A DNA stretch of 64,000 bases. Source: CBDBCU01 sp965203435. GTDB taxonomy: Bacteria; Chloroflexota; Dehalococcoidia; Lucifugimonadales; UBA3495. Where the stretch lies: positions 474,222 to 538,221 of the forward strand of contig CBDBCU010000006.1 of the NCBI GenBank assembly GCA_965203435.1, read 5' to 3'. The translations under genes were made by a program, and so were the position numbers. Position 1 is the stretch's first letter. Each line of letters begins with the position of its first letter. Of this stretch, positions 25,684 to 33,608 are shown one piece after another. Below the pieces are notes generated by a model. It had not been told where the DNA came from. It was given only the letters and a program-made list of their open reading frames with translations, and searched no databases.

Positions 25684-26103
25684 ATGACGGAATCAGCGCA
25701 AACCGTTGACTGCCTGCCGGTCGTTGCCGAGACCATTACTCAGCAGCGGCTGGATGCCTATTGCGCCGCCGCCGGGGACTTTAACCCCCTGCATTGGGAC
25801 GCCGTCTTTGCCGCCGAAACCCAATTCGGCGGCGTCATTGCCCACGGTATGCTGACCCTGGCCCTGATTGCCCGAATGATGGCCGCCGCCTATGGCCGGG
25901 ACTGGCTGGAAAGCGGCCGCCTGCAAGTGCGGTTCAAGGGCGCGGCCTACCTGGGCAATCGGGTAGAAAGCCTGGGACAAGTAACTAAAAAGGAAACGCA
26001 GCCCGGCGGCCAACGGATAACCTGCGCCGTCAGCGTAGTCAACAGCGCCTCCGGGCAGGAACTGGTAGCCGGAACCGCCGCCGTCAATGTGCGGCAAGGG
26101 TAG
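25684..26103 (+). CDS. MaoC-like (R)-hydratase subunit, second of pair
   Basis: 139 residues. The catalytic hot-dog signature AAAGDFNPLHWDAVFAAETQ followed by FGGVIAHGMLTLALIARMM gives the Asp/His pair of R-specific enoyl-CoA hydratases. ATG at 25684 is taken since the first residues then read MTESAQTVDCLPVVAETIT; an ATG at 25621 is also in frame. It partners with the upstream gene and is 80 bases ahead of plsX, so it may provide a 3-hydroxyacyl-ACP dehydratase for fatty acid synthesis in the manner of mycobacterial HadAB. That function is inference. Confidence 0.8.
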   Translation: MTESAQTVDCLPVVAETITQQRLDAYCAAAGDFNPLHWDAVFAAETQFGGVIAHGMLTLALIARMMAAAYGRDWLESGRLQVRFKGAAYLGNRVESLGQVTKKETQPGGQRITCAVSVVNSASGQELVAGTAAVNVRQG

Positions 26104-26138
26104 ATTCCCGGCCTTGGGGATATATAGCAAGCCGATTA

Positions 26139-26164
26139 GGGAATCCGCCGGCCGGCGGATTCCC
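26139..26164. promoter_or_regulatory. 26-base perfect palindrome before plsX
   Basis: GGGAATCCGCCGG followed directly by its reverse complement CCGGCGGATTCCC. It lies 20 bases ahead of the plsX ATG, where it could be an operator or an mRNA hairpin. It does not resemble the FapR box. Confidence 0.55.
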
Positions 26165-26183
26165 GGTTAAGGAAAATTGACCT

Positions 26184-27218
26184 ATGGAAAACCACACCAC
26201 GCCGTCCCCCGTCCGAGTGGCGGTGGACGCTATGGGCGGCGATTACGCCCCGGGCGAAATAATCAAAGGCGCGCTGGCCGCCCTGGCCCGGCACGACCTC
26301 GAGCTCTTGCTGGTCGGCGATCCGGATCCGGTAGAGCGGGAATTGGCCGGTTATGATCTTGCCGGCCGGCCGGTTTCCCTAATCCCGTCGGTAGGGAAAA
26401 TCGGGGATGAGGAACATCCCATGCACGCTTTCCGGCAAAAGCCGGACGCCTCCATCATCGTCGGGGCCAAGCTGCTCAAGGCCGGCCGCGCCGATGTGCT
26501 GGTGTCCCTGGGTTCCACCGGGGCCTCTATGGCTACCGCCGCCCTGGTGCTGGGCTTGATGGAGGGCTTGGAACGCCCCTGCATCGGCGGCCCTTTCCTG
26601 GGCTTGGCCCCCCGCACCGTGGTTATGGATTTGGGCAGCAATGTGGACTGCCGCCCGGCTCAGCTGGTCAGTTTCGCCGCCCTGGGCGCGGTCTTTGCCG
26701 ACAAATTCCTGGGCATTGCTAATCCCCGGATCGCCCTGCTTAGCGTCGGCGCCGAGGCCGCCAAAGGCAATCGGCAGGTGCAGGAAACCTACCAACTGCT
26801 GACCAAAAGCCACCTGAACTTTGTCGGCAATGTCGAGGGGATGGATTTCTTTACCGACCAGGCCGATGTCATCATTTGCGATGGCTTTGTGGGCAACATC
26901 CTGATCAAGTTCACCGAGGGGATGGGCAGCGCCTTGGGCGGCTATCTGACCCGGCAGCTGGCGGCGCAAATGCCCCCGTCGGAACTGAACCGGGCCCTTT
27001 CCGAGTTATGGGAAACCATGAACCTGCCGCGGACGATGGGCGGGCCGCTGTTCGGCGTCAATGGCGCGGTCATCGTCGGGCATGGCTCCTCTAAAGCCGC
27101 CGGCGTAACCGGAGCCATCAACACCGCCGTGCAGTATTTCCGCCTCGGCCTGGTGGACAGTATGCGGGCCGAGTTGTCGGAAATTCACCGCCGGGGTTTG
27201 GCCGAGGCTCGGGACTGA
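26184..27218 (+). CDS. plsX: Phosphate acyltransferase PlsX
   Basis: 344 residues. PlsX makes acyl-phosphate from acyl-ACP for phospholipid synthesis. Motifs: VRVAVDAMGGDYAPGEIIKG, MHAFRQKPDASIIVGAKLLK, LVSLGSTGASMATAALVL, VVMDLGSNVDCRPAQLV, and ICDGFVGNILIKFTEGMGS. The length is standard. Its stop overlaps the fabG start by one base (TGATG), so the two are co-translated. fabD, acpP and fabF are not in the window. Confidence 0.97.
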   Translation: MENHTTPSPVRVAVDAMGGDYAPGEIIKGALAALARHDLELLLVGDPDPVERELAGYDLAGRPVSLIPSVGKIGDEEHPMHAFRQKPDASIIVGAKLLKAGRADVLVSLGSTGASMATAALVLGLMEGLERPCIGGPFLGLAPRTVVMDLGSNVDCRPAQLVSFAALGAVFADKFLGIANPRIALLSVGAEAAKGNRQVQETYQLLTKSHLNFVGNVEGMDFFTDQADVIICDGFVGNILIKFTEGMGSALGGYLTRQLAAQMPPSELNRALSELWETMNLPRTMGGPLFGVNGAVIVGHGSSKAAGVTGAINTAVQYFRLGLVDSMRAELSEIHRRGLAEARD

Positions 27219-27973
27219 TGGCCGCCGCTCCCCTCGACGGACAGGTTGCCCTGGTTACCGGGGCCTCCCGCGGCATTGGCGCTGTCGTGGCCCAACGGCT
27301 GGCCCAAGAGGGCGCGGCCGTCGCCGTCAACTACCAGGCCTCGGAAACGGCGGCCGCTCAAGTAGTGGCGGCCATCACCGCCGCCGGCGGGAACGCCGCC
27401 GCCTTTCCCGCCGATGTTTCCCAGGAGGACGCCGCCCGGGAACTGGTCGACCGGGTAATGGCCCAGTGGGGCCGCCTTGACATTCTGGTCAACAATGCCG
27501 GCATTACCCGCGACCGCTTGCTGCTGCGGATGACGCCGGCCGATTGGGATGAAGTGCTGCAAGTGAACCTGCGCGGCGCTTTCCTTTGTACCAAGTATGT
27601 AATGCCGCACCTGATCCGCCGCCGCCAGGGACGGATTGTCAATATGTCCTCGGTAGTGGGTTTGAGCGGCAATCCCGGCCAGGCCAACTACGCCGCCGCC
27701 AAAGCCGGGCTGATTGGCTTTACCAAGGCCGTGGCCCGGGAAGTGGCCTCCCGCAACATCACCGTCAACGCCCTGGCTCCCGGCTTTATCGACACCGGCG
27801 GAATGGTCGAGCAGATGACCGCGGAGGCCCGCCAGCAGGTCCTGACCCGCATCCCGATGGCCCGTTTCGGCAGCGCCGACGATGTAGCGGAAGCGGTAGC
27901 CTTTCTCTGCGGCCCCGGCGCCGGCTACATCACCGGCCAAACCCTCACCATTGACGGCGGAATGTTGGGGTAG
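27218..27973 (+). CDS. fabG: 3-oxoacyl-ACP reductase FabG
   Basis: 251 residues, short-chain dehydrogenase. NADP motif TGASRGIGAVVAQRLAQEGA, NNAGITRD, the catalytic Ser-Tyr-Lys as VNMSSVVGLSGNPGQANYAA-AKAG, then VNALAPGFIDTGGM and GYITGQTLTIDGGM. It reduces 3-ketoacyl-ACP. Position right after plsX supports the FabG role rather than a general SDR. The next gene is convergent, 7 bases away. Confidence 0.95.
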   Translation: MAAAPLDGQVALVTGASRGIGAVVAQRLAQEGAAVAVNYQASETAAAQVVAAITAAGGNAAAFPADVSQEDAARELVDRVMAQWGRLDILVNNAGITRDRLLLRMTPADWDEVLQVNLRGAFLCTKYVMPHLIRRRQGRIVNMSSVVGLSGNPGQANYAAAKAGLIGFTKAVAREVASRNITVNALAPGFIDTGGMVEQMTAEARQQVLTRIPMARFGSADDVAEAVAFLCGPGAGYITGQTLTIDGGMLG

Positions 27974-27980
27974 CCGGCGG

Positions 27981-28580
27981 TTACTTCCCACAGGCCGCCG
28001 CCACCGGCTTGTAAGCCGCGGCAAACCCCGCCGGGTGCCAGACTGCGGTTATGGACTCGGTAAAATCCCGGTGTATCCGCACGGTGATTTTCTCAGCACG
28101 TAGCAAGTCCCGGATGGCTTGCTCTATAGCGGGACCAACTGGCCCGGCAAGGTTAGACCTACTTGAAACCCACGATTCCGTTGAGGCGGCTTCACTGTTC
28201 ACACGCCAATCTACTTCCAGAAACTCGTCAGAACCTAGATATTCTCGCCAGTTGACCAATATGACAACTATAGGTTCGTCGAAGGATGGACGGTGACAAA
28301 TTACACCAATGCCGGGGTTGTCGTACGGGAACTCCAGGCTGCTCTCTGATGCCACCAACGCAGTTCCCACGACAGTGGTGTCGTCGATTGCATCTGTGAA
28401 TCCTCCGGGTATCCAATTCCCGATGTCGGGCGTAGGGACAGGCGTAGCGGTAGGCGCCGGAGTAGCGGTAGGGATAGCCGTCGGCGTGGCCGCCGTGGCG
28501 CAGGCAACGGCCAGCATCAGCAGCAGGGCAATGGTCGTCATCAGGGCTAGGATGGTGGCTTTCGGGAAAAGCTGGAGCAT
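27981..28580 (-). CDS. Secreted lipoprotein with Thr/Pro linker
   Basis: 199 residues. Signal peptide LALMTTIALLLMLAVACATA with a lipobox (LAVAC, Cys about residue 27). A linker of Thr/Pro/Ala repeats (TPTAIPTATPAPTATPVPTP) follows, then a domain that ends with a run like TAVWHPAGFAAAYKPVAAAC. The last 120 residues recall, weakly, the VasI/IalB type of secreted domain. It is anchored outside the membrane. The mRNA starts with a structured leader at 28617-28727. Confidence 0.75.
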   Translation of the reverse strand: MLQLFPKATILALMTTIALLLMLAVACATAATPTAIPTATPAPTATPVPTPDIGNWIPGGFTDAIDDTTVVGTALVASESSLEFPYDNPGIGVICHRPSFDEPIVVILVNWREYLGSDEFLEVDWRVNSEAASTESWVSSRSNLAGPVGPAIEQAIRDLLRAEKITVRIHRDFTESITAVWHPAGFAAAYKPVAAACGK

Positions 28581-28616
28581 TAGGACCCCCCTTGCAGTGG
28601 CGCAGGATGAAGGCGC

Positions 28617-28727
28617 TTGCTACGGTCACCTAGCCCTGGCGTGAGCTGGCAAGGGGGCAAGGGAATTCATCCTTTGCCCCATAGCTCGCCCCTGAAAGGA
28701 GAGCCAGTAGCCAAGAGACCGTAGCAA
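28617..28727 (-). ncRNA. Structured 5' leader RNA of the lipoprotein gene
   Basis: TTGCTACGGTC (28617-28627) closes with GACCGTAGCAA (28717-28727), 11 perfect pairs. Inside are CTGGC/GCCAG (28636-28640 with 28703-28707), GAGCT/AGCTC (28643-28647 with 28683-28687), a 10-pair stem GGGGCAAGGG/CCTTTGCCCC (28654-28663 with 28671-28680) and the small hairpin CCT-GAA-AGG. On the minus strand a promoter places the start at the outer edge of the first stem. I compared it by memory with common riboswitch classes and found no match. Confidence 0.6.
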
Positions 28728-28731
28728 CCCT

Positions 28732-28760
28732 AGAATAGCGAATTAAAGGAATTGTGTCAA
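28732..28760 (-). promoter_or_regulatory. Promoter of the lipoprotein leader
   Basis: On the minus strand TTGACA (28755-28760), 17-base spacer, TATTCT (28732-28737). Predicted start about 28725-28727, the first base of the structured leader. Confidence 0.7.
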
Positions 28761-28797
28761 ACCGTCTTTCCCCCCTTTACATCGCCGGCGGGATTGC

Positions 28798-28826
28798 TTG
28801 CCATTTCGTTCTATTCGTTGTATAAT
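28798..28826 (+). promoter_or_regulatory. Promoter of the small HTH gene
   Basis: TTGCCA at 28798-28803, 17-base spacer, TATAAT at 28821-28826. Divergent from the lipoprotein promoter. The leader contains ACCCCTA...TAGGGGT (about 28856-28898), an inverted repeat. Confidence 0.75.
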
Positions 28827-28922
28827 AGGATCAGTTCACCGCGGCCAACTCGGGTTACCCCTATCCTGCCTGCTGACCCTACAATCAGTAGGGGTCGGGC
28901 TGAAAGTGAAAGGAGTATGGTC

Positions 28923-29228
28923 TTGACGACAGACAAAGCGGCCACGAGGGATCAGGTCAGGAAAATGGCTTTCGAGGGAAAGACCATTACCGACATCAGC
29001 AAAGAGCTGGGCATTAGCTATGGCGAAGCCCGGAGCTATGCTGATGATAGTTGGCGGGGTGCAAAAGCCAAGACGACGCACCGGCTGCATCGTCTTGTCG
29101 CCGAAGCGGATCCCGCCAAAAGGGAGGAGTTGGCCCAAGAGGCCATCAAGTTCGTGGATTTCCTCTATGACGGGGCGATGCACATGAAGTCTCAGGTCGA
29201 CAACGCCCGCAAAGCGTTGGACCGCTAA
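28923..29228 (+). CDS. Small helix-turn-helix protein
   Basis: 101 residues from a TTG at 28923. An ATG at 28917 is in frame but lies 1 base from AGGAG; the TTG is at the better spacing of 7. An HTH is seen as GKTITDISKELGISYGEARS (about residues 18-37), followed by a basic stretch and a long helix that may dimerise. It is alone on its transcript and probably binds DNA. I do not know its targets. Confidence 0.65.
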   Translation: MTTDKAATRDQVRKMAFEGKTITDISKELGISYGEARSYADDSWRGAKAKTTHRLHRLVAEADPAKREELAQEAIKFVDFLYDGAMHMKSQVDNARKALDR

Positions 29229-29285
29229 ACGGGTAGCGGCCGCCGCATCCTCGGCCGCCGATTTCCTTGCGCCGGAGTCTTTGCC

Positions 29286-29804
29286 ATGCCCAACGCCGTC
29301 CTGGTCATTGATATGGTGCGCGGCTTTCTGGAGCCGGGGCATAACCTTTACTGCCCCGGCTACCGGGCCTTGATCCCCAACATCCAGGCCCTGCTGGAAC
29401 GGGAAACCGCCGCCGGGTCGGCCGTCCTGTTCGTTGCCGACCACCACGACCCGTACGACCTGGAGTTTCAGATTTTCCCGGTGCATTGCGTCAAAGGCAC
29501 GGCGGAGCCGGAAGTCATCCCGGAACTGGCCGGCTACTTGACCGGGGACAACCTGATTCCCAAGAACCGCTACAGCGGCTTTTTCAACACCGATTTGTCC
29601 CGGCGGCTGGAACGGCTGCGCCCGGACCAGGTTATCGTCTGCGGCGTCTGCACCGACATCTGCGTCCTTTACACCACCGCCGATGCCCGCAACCGGGATT
29701 ATGCCGTGGCCGTGCCGGCCGACTGCGTTGCCACCTTTGACCCGGCGGCTCATACTTGGGCTTTAGGCCATCTGCAAAACATCCTGGGCGCGCGGGTGGT
29801 CTAA
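29286..29804 (+). CDS. Isochorismatase/nicotinamidase-family cysteine hydrolase
   Basis: 172 residues. Triad positions: Asp9 (VLVIDMVRGFLEPGH), a lysine in KNRYSGFFNTDL, and the cysteine in VIVCGVCTDICVLYTTADAR. Metal ligand region ADHHDPYDLEF is like that of nicotinamidases (D-x-H). It could turn nicotinamide into nicotinic acid, or hydrolyse another amide. The length (172) is short for PncA but normal for small family members. The VWA gene follows 78 bases later. Confidence 0.85.
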   Translation: MPNAVLVIDMVRGFLEPGHNLYCPGYRALIPNIQALLERETAAGSAVLFVADHHDPYDLEFQIFPVHCVKGTAEPEVIPELAGYLTGDNLIPKNRYSGFFNTDLSRRLERLRPDQVIVCGVCTDICVLYTTADARNRDYAVAVPADCVATFDPAAHTWALGHLQNILGARVV

Positions 29805-29882
29805 CCGGCCCGCCCGGTGTGCTATACTGGCCGCCACTGATCCCGCCCCGCCGCAACTGTCTAACGCCAGGGGGAGGCCGCT

Positions 29883-31916
29883 ATGCTCTTGTACCGCTCC
29901 TACCGCTACTCCCGCTGGGACGGCTCCCAGCAGATTTTTGACCTGGACGCCAACCAGCTGATGGATCAGCTGTCCGACGAACTGCTCAAGGATGGCGACC
30001 TGCGGCAGGCGTTGCGGGAACTGCTGCGGAACGGAATGCAGAACCGGGAAGGGCAGCAGCTGACCGGCCTGCGCGACTTGATGGAGCAGCTGAAAAACCG
30101 CCGCCGCCAGCAGTTGCAGCAGCACAACATGGACTCGGTGGTGGACGACCTCAAGGAACGCCTGGAGGAAATTATCCGGACCGAACGGGAGGGCATTGAC
30201 CGCCGCTTGGCCGAAGCCCGGGAGCCGGCGGCGCAATCCCCGGGAACCGACCCGGCGTTGGCGGAAAGCCTCTACAACCTGCTGCAACAGCGGGCCGACC
30301 GCAACCGGGAAAAGCTGGACAATCTGCCCCCCGGCTTGGGCGGTCAGATCCAGGAGTTGATGGAATACGATTTCATCGACCCGGAAGCCCAGCGGCTCTT
30401 TCAGGAACTCCTGGAACGGCTCAAGAGCCAGATGGCGCAAAATATGTCCCAGCAGATGCAGCAACAGTTGCAAGGGATGTCTCCGGAACAGATGGCCGCT
30501 ATGCAGGAAATGATGCGGCAGCTGAATCAGATGCTGCGGGACCAGATGGCCGGCCGGGAACCGGACTTTGACCGCTTTATGCAGCAGTTCGGCCCTATGT
30601 TCGGCGACAATCCGCCGCAGAGCTTCGAGGAACTGCTGGAAATGCTGCAACAGCAGCTGGCCCAACTGCAATCCCTGTTGGACAGTATGTCTCCGGAAGC
30701 CCGCCAAGAACTGGAGGACGCCCTGATGTCCGCCCTGGATCCCGGCTTGCAGCGGGAAATGGCCGAGTTCGCCGGCCTGATGGAACAGCTGATGCCGATG
30801 GACGACCTGCGCCGTCAGTATCCCTTTCTGGGGGACGACAGCCTGACCATGGAGCAGGCTATGGAAATGATGCGCCAGTTCCAGGACTTGGATCAGTTGG
30901 AACAGGCCCTGCAGCAAGCCCTCCGCACCGGCAACCTGGATGATGTCGACCCGGAGCAGCTGGCCGAACTCCTGGGCGACGAAGCCCGCCGCGCTTGGGA
31001 GGAGCTCGACCGGTTGCAACAGCTGCTCAAAGAAGCCGGCTACATCACCGGCGACGATGACCCGCAGTTGACGGCCCGGGGCATCCGCCGCATCGGGCAA
31101 AAAGCCCTGCGGGAAGTCTTTGTCCACCTGAAAAAAGATCGGATGGGCAATCACGAACTGGATACCCGAGGGGCCGGCGGCGATTTGCTGGGCGAAACCA
31201 AACCCTACGAATTCGGCGATCCTTTTCAGCTGGATTTGCAGTCCACCGTCAAGAATGCCATCGTCCGCGGCGGGCCGCAGGTGCCGGTGCAAATCCAGCC
31301 CCAGGACTTTGAGATTTACCGCAACGAACACCTGACCCGGGCCGCCACCATCGTCCTGCTGGATCAGAGCCGCTCGATGGCTATGTTCAACAACTGGCCG
31401 GCGGCCAAAAAGGTCACTATGGCCCTCTTTGCCCTCATCCGCACCCAATACCCCCGGGATACCCTGCACGTCGTCGGCTTTTCCGACTACGCCCGGGAAA
31501 TCAAAGAGGAGGACCTGGCTAAAATCACCTGGAACAGCTGGACTTCCGGCACCAATCTGCATCACGCCCTGATGCTGTCCCGCAACCTCCTGGCCAAGGA
31601 AAAGGGCGGCTCCCGCCAGATTCTGGTGATTACCGACGGAGAACCGACGGCCCATCTGGAAAATGGCCGTTCCTACTTCAGCTATCCGCCCAGCTACCGC
31701 ACCGAGCTGGAAACCCTGAAAGAAGTCAAACGCTGCACCCAGGAGGGCATCGTCATCAACACCTTTATGCTGGAAAACAACTACCAGCTGGTCAACTTCG
31801 TTGACCGGATGACCCGCATCAACCAGGGCCGGGCCTTCTACAGCAGTTCGGAAAACCTGGGAGAGTATATCCTGGTGGACTATATGACCAACCGCAAAAA
31901 GCGGGTAGCGGGGTAG
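29883..31916 (+). CDS. VWA-domain protein with long Gln-rich helical region
   Basis: 677 residues. About 1-400 are helical and Gln/Met/Leu-rich (QQMQQQLQGMSPEQMAAMQE), with many acidic loops. The C-terminal VWA domain starts near residue 485 with TIVLLDQSRSMAMFNNWPA, a MIDAS-type DxSxS, then TSGTNLHHALMLS and LVITDGEPTAHLENG. Such proteins often partner MoxR ATPases, but none is here. It is probably cytoplasmic. Confidence 0.85.
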   Translation: MLLYRSYRYSRWDGSQQIFDLDANQLMDQLSDELLKDGDLRQALRELLRNGMQNREGQQLTGLRDLMEQLKNRRRQQLQQHNMDSVVDDLKERLEEIIRTEREGIDRRLAEAREPAAQSPGTDPALAESLYNLLQQRADRNREKLDNLPPGLGGQIQELMEYDFIDPEAQRLFQELLERLKSQMAQNMSQQMQQQLQGMSPEQMAAMQEMMRQLNQMLRDQMAGREPDFDRFMQQFGPMFGDNPPQSFEELLEMLQQQLAQLQSLLDSMSPEARQELEDALMSALDPGLQREMAEFAGLMEQLMPMDDLRRQYPFLGDDSLTMEQAMEMMRQFQDLDQLEQALQQALRTGNLDDVDPEQLAELLGDEARRAWEELDRLQQLLKEAGYITGDDDPQLTARGIRRIGQKALREVFVHLKKDRMGNHELDTRGAGGDLLGETKPYEFGDPFQLDLQSTVKNAIVRGGPQVPVQIQPQDFEIYRNEHLTRAATIVLLDQSRSMAMFNNWPAAKKVTMALFALIRTQYPRDTLHVVGFSDYAREIKEEDLAKITWNSWTSGTNLHHALMLSRNLLAKEKGGSRQILVITDGEPTAHLENGRSYFSYPPSYRTELETLKEVKRCTQEGIVINTFMLENNYQLVNFVDRMTRINQGRAFYSSSENLGEYILVDYMTNRKKRVAG

Positions 31917-31961
31917 GCAATTCGCATACCCGGCACCACGGGAAATAGATTCGGAGGCCGC

Positions 31962-32372
31962 CTACCAGATGGTGGCTATGTTTGGCGATGCGGCGAGAAT
32001 CGGGTCGCGCGTAATCAGCGGAGCGTTGCGAAGGAACGCCTCGGCGGCGATAAGGCGGTCGTGAATATCGGGTATCTCCGTCAGGGTGTCCAGCAACTCC
32101 GCTTGCTCCCAACCCAGGGTCGGAAACTCGATCCACTCCGCCGGCGTCAACCGCCGCCGCAAAAGAGCGGGCGGCATCGGCTGGCGCAGCTTTACCGAAA
32201 CGAAATAGAGTTCGGCAACGACAATGGCGGGAACTATCAGCTTGGCGTCTCCGGCCTCAGCCCGGCGGAAAATCGTCAAGGCGTCGGCGGAAAGAAGTTG
32301 CGGCGAGGTTAGATACCACCAAAGGGCGTGAGTATCCACCACGAAAGGAGCCGGCCTACTTCGCATCGTCAT
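31962..32372 (-). CDS. vapC: PIN-domain toxin, VapC type
   Basis: 136 residues. PIN fold acidic residues: FVVDTHALWWYL (Asp13), VPAIVVAELYF (Glu), PDIHDRLIAAEAF (Asp) and a last acidic site near TRDPILA. VapC toxins cut tRNA or other RNA. It overlaps the Phd-type antitoxin gene by 17 bases, the antitoxin being first in the operon. Confidence 0.88.
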   Translation of the reverse strand: MTMRSRPAPFVVDTHALWWYLTSPQLLSADALTIFRRAEAGDAKLIVPAIVVAELYFVSVKLRQPMPPALLRRRLTPAEWIEFPTLGWEQAELLDTLTEIPDIHDRLIAAEAFLRNAPLITRDPILAASPNIATIW

Positions 32373-32628
32373 TCTCGAAGGTCAAAAGCCGTCGCGCCCA
32401 CATTTCGTTGACTTCCTGAAAATCCTCGTAGGTAGCCTCGGGCAAGATGCCCTTAAAGGCGCCCATCAGGGTCGTTACCGAACCCTTTTCCCGGCCCGGC
32501 GACGGCATAGCGGTCAGCTTGCCGCAGGGCCGGCCTCGGCGGGTGATGATTACTTCCTCCCCGTCCTCCAGGGTTCGCAGTATTTCACTGGCCCGGGCCT
32601 TGAACTCCCGGATTCCGTAAGTGGTCAC
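32356..32628 (-). CDS. Phd/YefM-family antitoxin
   Basis: 90 residues from the GTG at 32626-32628, which follows GGGGT at seven bases. The ATG at 32670 is excluded since it lies upstream of the predicted transcription start. VTTYGIREFKARASEILRTL is the typical Phd/YefM DNA-binding N-terminus, followed by GEEVIITRRGRPCGKLT. It binds the downstream PIN toxin and the shared promoter. Confidence 0.85.
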   Translation of the reverse strand: MTTYGIREFKARASEILRTLEDGEEVIITRRGRPCGKLTAMPSPGREKGSVTTLMGAFKGILPEATYEDFQEVNEMWARRLLTFENDDAK

Positions 32629-32668
32629 GACGCTACCCCGTCTTTCCCAAGTTCCGCGTGGCAATTTC

Positions 32669-32697
32669 ATTTTGCCGGCTTGTCCTTGACGTGTCAA
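32669..32697 (-). promoter_or_regulatory. Promoter of the toxin-antitoxin pair
   Basis: On the minus strand TTGACA (32692-32697), 17-base spacer, CAAAAT (32669-32674). Confidence 0.7.
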
Positions 32698-32841
32698 TGC
32701 CGGATTTTCCGGCATTTATCCGCAATTCAACCTCGAATTCCCTTTCCCCCGCCCCAAAAATCTGCTACCATATCCCCAACAAAACCGAATATCCCCGGAT
32801 GGGCAAGGTCGGTTCCCCTAGGGGCCGGCCGGCTTTTAAGC

Positions 32842-32855
32842 AGTCCGGCGAGGCT
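32842..32855 (+). promoter_or_regulatory. PyrR recognition sequence in pyr leader
   Basis: AGTCCGGCGAGGCT matches every position of the published Bacillus PyrR-binding consensus ARUCCNGNGAGGYU. It lies in the loop of a stem made by GCTTT (32832-32836) and AAAGC (32859-32863). About 75 bases downstream is an intrinsic terminator. PyrR binding with UMP is known to favour termination. Confidence 0.8.
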
Positions 32856-32886
32856 GGCAAAGCGTTACCGCCCGGTTTCAGACCGC

Positions 32887-32958
32887 GTATCCCCACTGGG
32901 ATACCGATTGTCTGCAACGCGCCGTATCCCCTTGCCGCCACGGCAAGGGGTATTTTGT
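32887..32958 (+). terminator. Attenuator: competing antiterminator and terminator
   Basis: CCCCTTGCCG (32928-32937), loop CCA, CGGCAAGGGG (32941-32950), then TATTTTGTT form a terminator. GGGATAC (32898-32904) can pair either with GTATCCC at 32887-32893 or with GTATCCC at 32924-32930. The second pairing would take the CCC of the terminator stem and act as antiterminator. This is the pyr leader switch, 60 bases before the FMN reductase gene. Confidence 0.7.
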
Positions 32959-33017
32959 TGCGGAACGGCGGGATACCGGAAAGCCGGCGTTGCCCAAAAT
33001 CGGCGGGAGTTCAACCT

Positions 33018-33563
33018 ATGGAAATCGTCAGCATCGTCGCCAGCCTGCGCCAGGATTCCTGGAATCACAAACTTTCCCGCCTGGCCGTTGAATTACTGCG
33101 GGAAAGGGGCGCTACGGTTACGGCGGCCAGCCTGGCCGGCCTGCCCCTGTTTAATGGCGATCTGGATGGCGGCGAATATCCGGAGCCGGTAGCCGCCCTG
33201 CGGGATGCCTTGCTCCGGGCCGACGGCCTCCTTATCGCCGCCCCGGAGTTCAACCACTCCATTCCGGCGGTCTTGAAAAATGCCATCGAGTGGTGCAGCC
33301 GCCCGCCCAATGCCTTGGCCGACCAGGTGGCTTTTGCGATGGGGACGACGCCGGGCAAATCCGGCGGCATCCGGATGCACCTGCACCTGTCCGACTGCCT
33401 GCAATGCGAGGGTTGCTGGGTAGTGCCCAAGCCGTTGGTACTGATTCCCAACGCCGCCAGCGTATTCGGCCCGGCCGGGGAACTGCTGGATCCGGCGGTC
33501 GGCCTGCTGCTGGCGGAAGGAATGGATAAGCTGCTGGCCGCGATTAAGGCTATGGGCCGCTAG
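33018..33563 (+). CDS. NADPH-dependent FMN reductase-like protein, first gene of pyr operon
   Basis: 181 residues from the ATG at 33018. EIVSIVASLRQDSWNHKLSR is the FMN phosphate-binding start of the flavodoxin-like NADPH-dependent FMN reductases; GLLIAAPEFNHSIPAVLKNA-IEWCSRPP is the second flavin loop. It reduces FMN or, in relatives, quinones and azo dyes. It sits between the pyr attenuator and pyrR with a 45-base gap, so is regulated with pyrimidine synthesis. Its role there is unknown; flavin supply for dihydroorotate dehydrogenase is a guess. Confidence 0.85.
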   Translation: MEIVSIVASLRQDSWNHKLSRLAVELLRERGATVTAASLAGLPLFNGDLDGGEYPEPVAALRDALLRADGLLIAAPEFNHSIPAVLKNAIEWCSRPPNALADQVAFAMGTTPGKSGGIRMHLHLSDCLQCEGCWVVPKPLVLIPNAASVFGPAGELLDPAVGLLLAEGMDKLLAAIKAMGR

Positions 33564-33571
33564 CGCAGATT

Positions 33572-33596
33572 GCCCGAATTCGGGCCGTCTTTTCAA
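33572..33596 (+). terminator. Weak terminator-like hairpin between FMN reductase and pyrR
   Basis: GCCCG-AATT-CGGGC (33572-33585), followed by CGTCTTTT. Short stem; it may lower read-through or be a processing site. Confidence 0.35.
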
Positions 33597-33608
33597 GGGC
33601 AGAAAGTT

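Noticed and set aside
28617..28727. Retron msr-msd RNA
   Set aside because: The closing stem recalls a1/a2, but no reverse transcriptase is in the window, and a promoter links it to the lipoprotein gene.
29763..31655. 630-codon frame antisense to the VWA gene
   Set aside because: His/Leu/Gln-rich shadow of the Gln-rich VWA protein.
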